DNA from: JALHVH01 sp964585685
Lineage (GTDB): Bacteria; Acidobacteriota; Aminicenantia; Aminicenantales; Saccharicenantaceae
Direction of reading: 5' to 3'
Length of the DNA stretch: 64,000 bases
NCBI GenBank assembly: GCA_964585685.1
Contig: CAZPEP010000027.1
Coordinates: 53,404-117,403 of the forward strand
Part shown: positions 62,549 to 64,000 of the stretch, one piece after another
Layout: each line of letters opens with the position of its first letter
Numbering within the stretch: position 1 is the stretch's first letter
Made by a program: the position numbers and the translations under genes
The notes under the pieces: model-generated
Database searches by the model: none
What the model saw: only the letters and a program-made list of their open reading frames with translations
Told to the model about the DNA's origin: nothing

Positions 62549-63026
62549 ACATCAGCTCCAATACAGTAATGCAGTATTAGTGGGTAGAGAGATATACTCT
62601 CAGAGGGCGAGAACATAGCCTGCGGTCCCATGAGATGCTTGCAAATCTGGCTAGTTGCCTTTGGCCCATCAGGTGTCCCATCTGTGTGATTTTAGTTTTA
62701 TGGTAGGCGAACTGTCAACCTTGCTATCTTAGTACCCTAGGTATGTTAGGGGATATTGTCTGAGGACGCATATCCGTCGGGGGATTCTCCTGACTGGCGA
62801 TTAAGTCCCCCCCGGCACAACCACCCTTAGCGCACCGAAGGCCCGGCTGACGGCGATGTACCCATTTTTAACCCACTCGACCAGACTCACGAGGTTCTCC
62901 AATCACCGGCATGTAGGGGGATTTCAATATCGTATCAAGCAAATGGTCGCCCTTGGATAGCCGGCTTCCGTCGGAATGACTGGCCGGAATCGTCGGAATA
63001 CGCAGTTTTCTATAGAAAACAGTAAG
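62549..63026. other. Upstream region of the defence operon
   Basis: Holds the operon promoter (62689-62718) and an AATAC-N9-GTATT inverted repeat (62560-62578) near the ribosome-binding site. A 33-codon ORF (62801-62902, minus, TTG start, beginning LENLVSLVEWVKNGYIAVSR) looks like coding sequence but has no partner and may be a gene remnant. Nothing else is supported. Confidence 0.4.
62689..62718 (-). promoter_or_regulatory. Promoter of the helicase-SNF2-methylase operon
   Basis: Minus strand exact TTGACA (62713-62718), 18 bases, TAAAAT (62689-62694). It leaves a leader of about 135 bases before the ATG at 62548, which includes the AATAC/GTATT dyad. Confidence 0.6.
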
Positions 63027-63533
63027 TTAAATTTGACTAAGTCTATTCTTTGTCGTTTTAATATACTTATTTAAAAACTCAATCATCGGAAGTTCAAAAA
63101 CATCGCAATCCTCAACAATATCTACGGATGGCGGAGGCGCTATACAGGCTCCTCCGGCATGAACTGCAGAATTAATAATCAAAGATCCCCCTTTATATTT
63201 GAACAAATATCCAGCACAATCAGTATATCCTAGAGAAAACTCAGAATCCTCATCAATCATGTAGGATTTTCTATCTGCACATGGAATTGGTTCACCAACA
63301 TTGGAGGAACTGAAAGGGAAGAATAGGATTTTGTTTTCATTAATTAATTCAGATTCAATATCCCTATTTCCATCTTCTGGCCCGTATTCAGGAACTTCGC
63401 CAGGCCCGGACACGGATACAATTGCCCACGAAGGGTGGAAATCTTTGGAGACCTGAGTTTTTAAGAACTCTAATATGCTGCCGATAAATTGTGGCAACTT
63501 AAAATTGTCAATGGTTATGCTTTTTTCTTCCAT
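63027..63533 (-). CDS. Unknown 168-residue protein, AT-rich gene
   Basis: Soluble, no signal or membrane span, with an acidic middle (YGPEDGNRDIESELINEN) and NSAVHAGGACIAPPPSVD near the end. GGGGAGG lies five bases before the ATG and a TATAAT at 63554-63559 (minus). Its codons are strongly AT-biased compared with the core genome and also with the defence operon, a sign of separate origin. I do not recognise the family. Confidence 0.65.
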   Translation of the reverse strand: MEEKSITIDNFKLPQFIGSILEFLKTQVSKDFHPSWAIVSVSGPGEVPEYGPEDGNRDIESELINENKILFFPFSSSNVGEPIPCADRKSYMIDEDSEFSLGYTDCAGYLFKYKGGSLIINSAVHAGGACIAPPPSVDIVEDCDVFELPMIEFLNKYIKTTKNRLSQI

Positions 63534-63824
63534 GTTCGCCTCCCCTGAAATTCATTATATCTTTAAGTGTTTAGCGTATGCCAGAAGAATAATTGACCTG
63601 CCCTGATGAACTTCAAGCATTATTCCCGGCAGACGATTGGCGCGATTGAGGCGGTAAAATAGTTTAACGAAGGCGGAACGACCCCTGGGGTCCACCGCAA
63701 ACTACGATTTATTCTGGGATAAAAATGAGGGCAAAGGAATCAACCTAAAGATGCAGGTGGAAATAATTATTGTTGTTGCTAAAAAACCTTTGGGCGTACT
63801 TGCCCCCCAATTTTCATCAGCTCG
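63534..63824. other. AT-rich intergenic region at the right edge
   Basis: Holds the -10 box of the preceding gene (63554-63559) and a palindrome GACCCCTGGGGTC near 63690. No gene is supported, only an 18-codon ORF on the plus strand. Confidence 0.35.
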
Positions 63825-64000
63825 TTAGTCAAACATAATTATTCCATTAAAAATAACATACTTAAAGTTCTGTTTGACACCATCAATTCCACTCTTTTCA
63901 TAAATGTCGAGAGCAATCCCATTTGCCCAATCTGTGGCTTGAATATATGGACTCTGCTCTGAATCCTTCTCGTCGATTGTAGGACTAGGAACATAGTCCG
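63825..64000 (-). CDS. C-terminal part of an unknown protein (cut by window edge)
   Basis: 58 codons open to the end of the window in the right frame, with QATDWANGIALDIYEKSGI followed by FKYVIFNG before the stop TAA. The run QATDWANGIA recalls the end of DUF3800-type proteins, but that is a weak likeness. AT-rich like its neighbour. Confidence 0.45.
   Translation of the reverse strand, partial: DYVPSPTIDEKDSEQSPYIQATDWANGIALDIYEKSGIDGVKQNFKYVIFNGIIMFD

Larger units (their letters stand above)
46222..64000. mobile_element. Integrated element, left end at a tRNA-Arg fragment, continues past the window
   Basis: The left border is the 3' part of a tRNA-Arg gene at 46222-46266, next to a tyrosine integrase and two excisionase-like genes, all usual at one end of a tRNA-integrating island. 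From about 48 kb on the genes are cargo (defence-type enzymes and unknowns), codon use is less GC-rich than in the flanking core, and the last kilobase is strongly AT-rich. No second copy of the tRNA fragment, and no intact tRNA-Arg, is found before base 64000, so the right end must lie further on. Confidence 0.7.

Noticed and set aside
1..64000. CRISPR array, rRNA genes or insertion sequences
   Set aside because: No regularly spaced repeats, rRNA sequence or transposase gene was seen.

Overview
The window looks like a chromosomal contig from a GC-rich Gram-negative bacterium with an outer membrane. It carries a TonB-dependent receptor ending in Phe, lipoprotein and Sec signal peptides, a tricorn-type S41 protease, an S9 oligopeptidase, an S15 hydrolase and giant PKD/fibronectin-III secreted proteins. 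This mix, with E. coli-like promoters (TTGACA, 17-18 bp, TATAAT), recalls Acidobacteriota and their relatives such as Candidatus Aminicenantes. That placement is inference; no rRNA or other marker gene here decides it.

Layout. 0-0.3 kb: start of a GH3 glycosidase (minus, cut by the window edge). 0.5-2.4 kb: purine salvage pair apt and an AzgA-type permease (minus). 2.6-3.3 kb: thiE. 3.3-3.8 kb: a non-coding stretch rich in hairpins. 3.8-5.8 kb: NAD(P)HX repair enzyme and tsaE (minus). 5.9-8.7 kb: a multi-spanning membrane protein and a class-III aminotransferase. 8.8-12.3 kb: glycolytic operon gap-pgk-tpiA, then secG and tRNA-Leu(GAG). 12.3-17.7 kb: alkaline-phosphatase-fold (sulfatase-like) TPR protein and a TonB-dependent receptor (minus). 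18.2-27.3 kb: a thioredoxin and a two-gene secreted PKD/FnIII unit. 27.5-34 kb: tricorn protease, AlkD-like protein, HemW, a ferredoxin-like protein and a small ORF (minus). 34.4-40.3 kb: a tandem UvrA (two UvrA units in one chain) and a PlsC-type acyltransferase. 40.3-46.1 kb: cupin, a fusion of an S9 oligopeptidase with a beta-lactamase-like domain, and a CocE/NonD hydrolase.

At about 46.22 kb the core chromosome ends and an integrated element begins. Its left border is the 3' part of a tRNA-Arg(TCG) gene, directly next to a tyrosine integrase and two divergent excisionase-type HTH genes. The element runs past the end of the window. Its cargo is a gamma-glutamylcyclotransferase (GGCT)-HEPN fusion with an unknown partner, a second GGCT-like gene, and a tightly packed three-gene operon. 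That operon encodes a 1759-residue DUF1998 helicase with a nuclease-like C-terminus, an SNF2-type helicase and an Eco57I-like adenine methyltransferase. It resembles class 1 DISARM in parts but lacks separate drmB and drmC, and the gene order differs, so it is the best candidate here for an undescribed or variant antiviral system. The last 1 kb is clearly AT-rich and holds a protein I do not recognise and the C-terminus of another.

How the parts work together: the core regions are housekeeping (glycolysis, export, tRNA modification, cofactor repair and synthesis) plus a peptide- and polymer-degrading extracellular and periplasmic set. The island is a mobile package whose likely job is defence against phages or plasmids.
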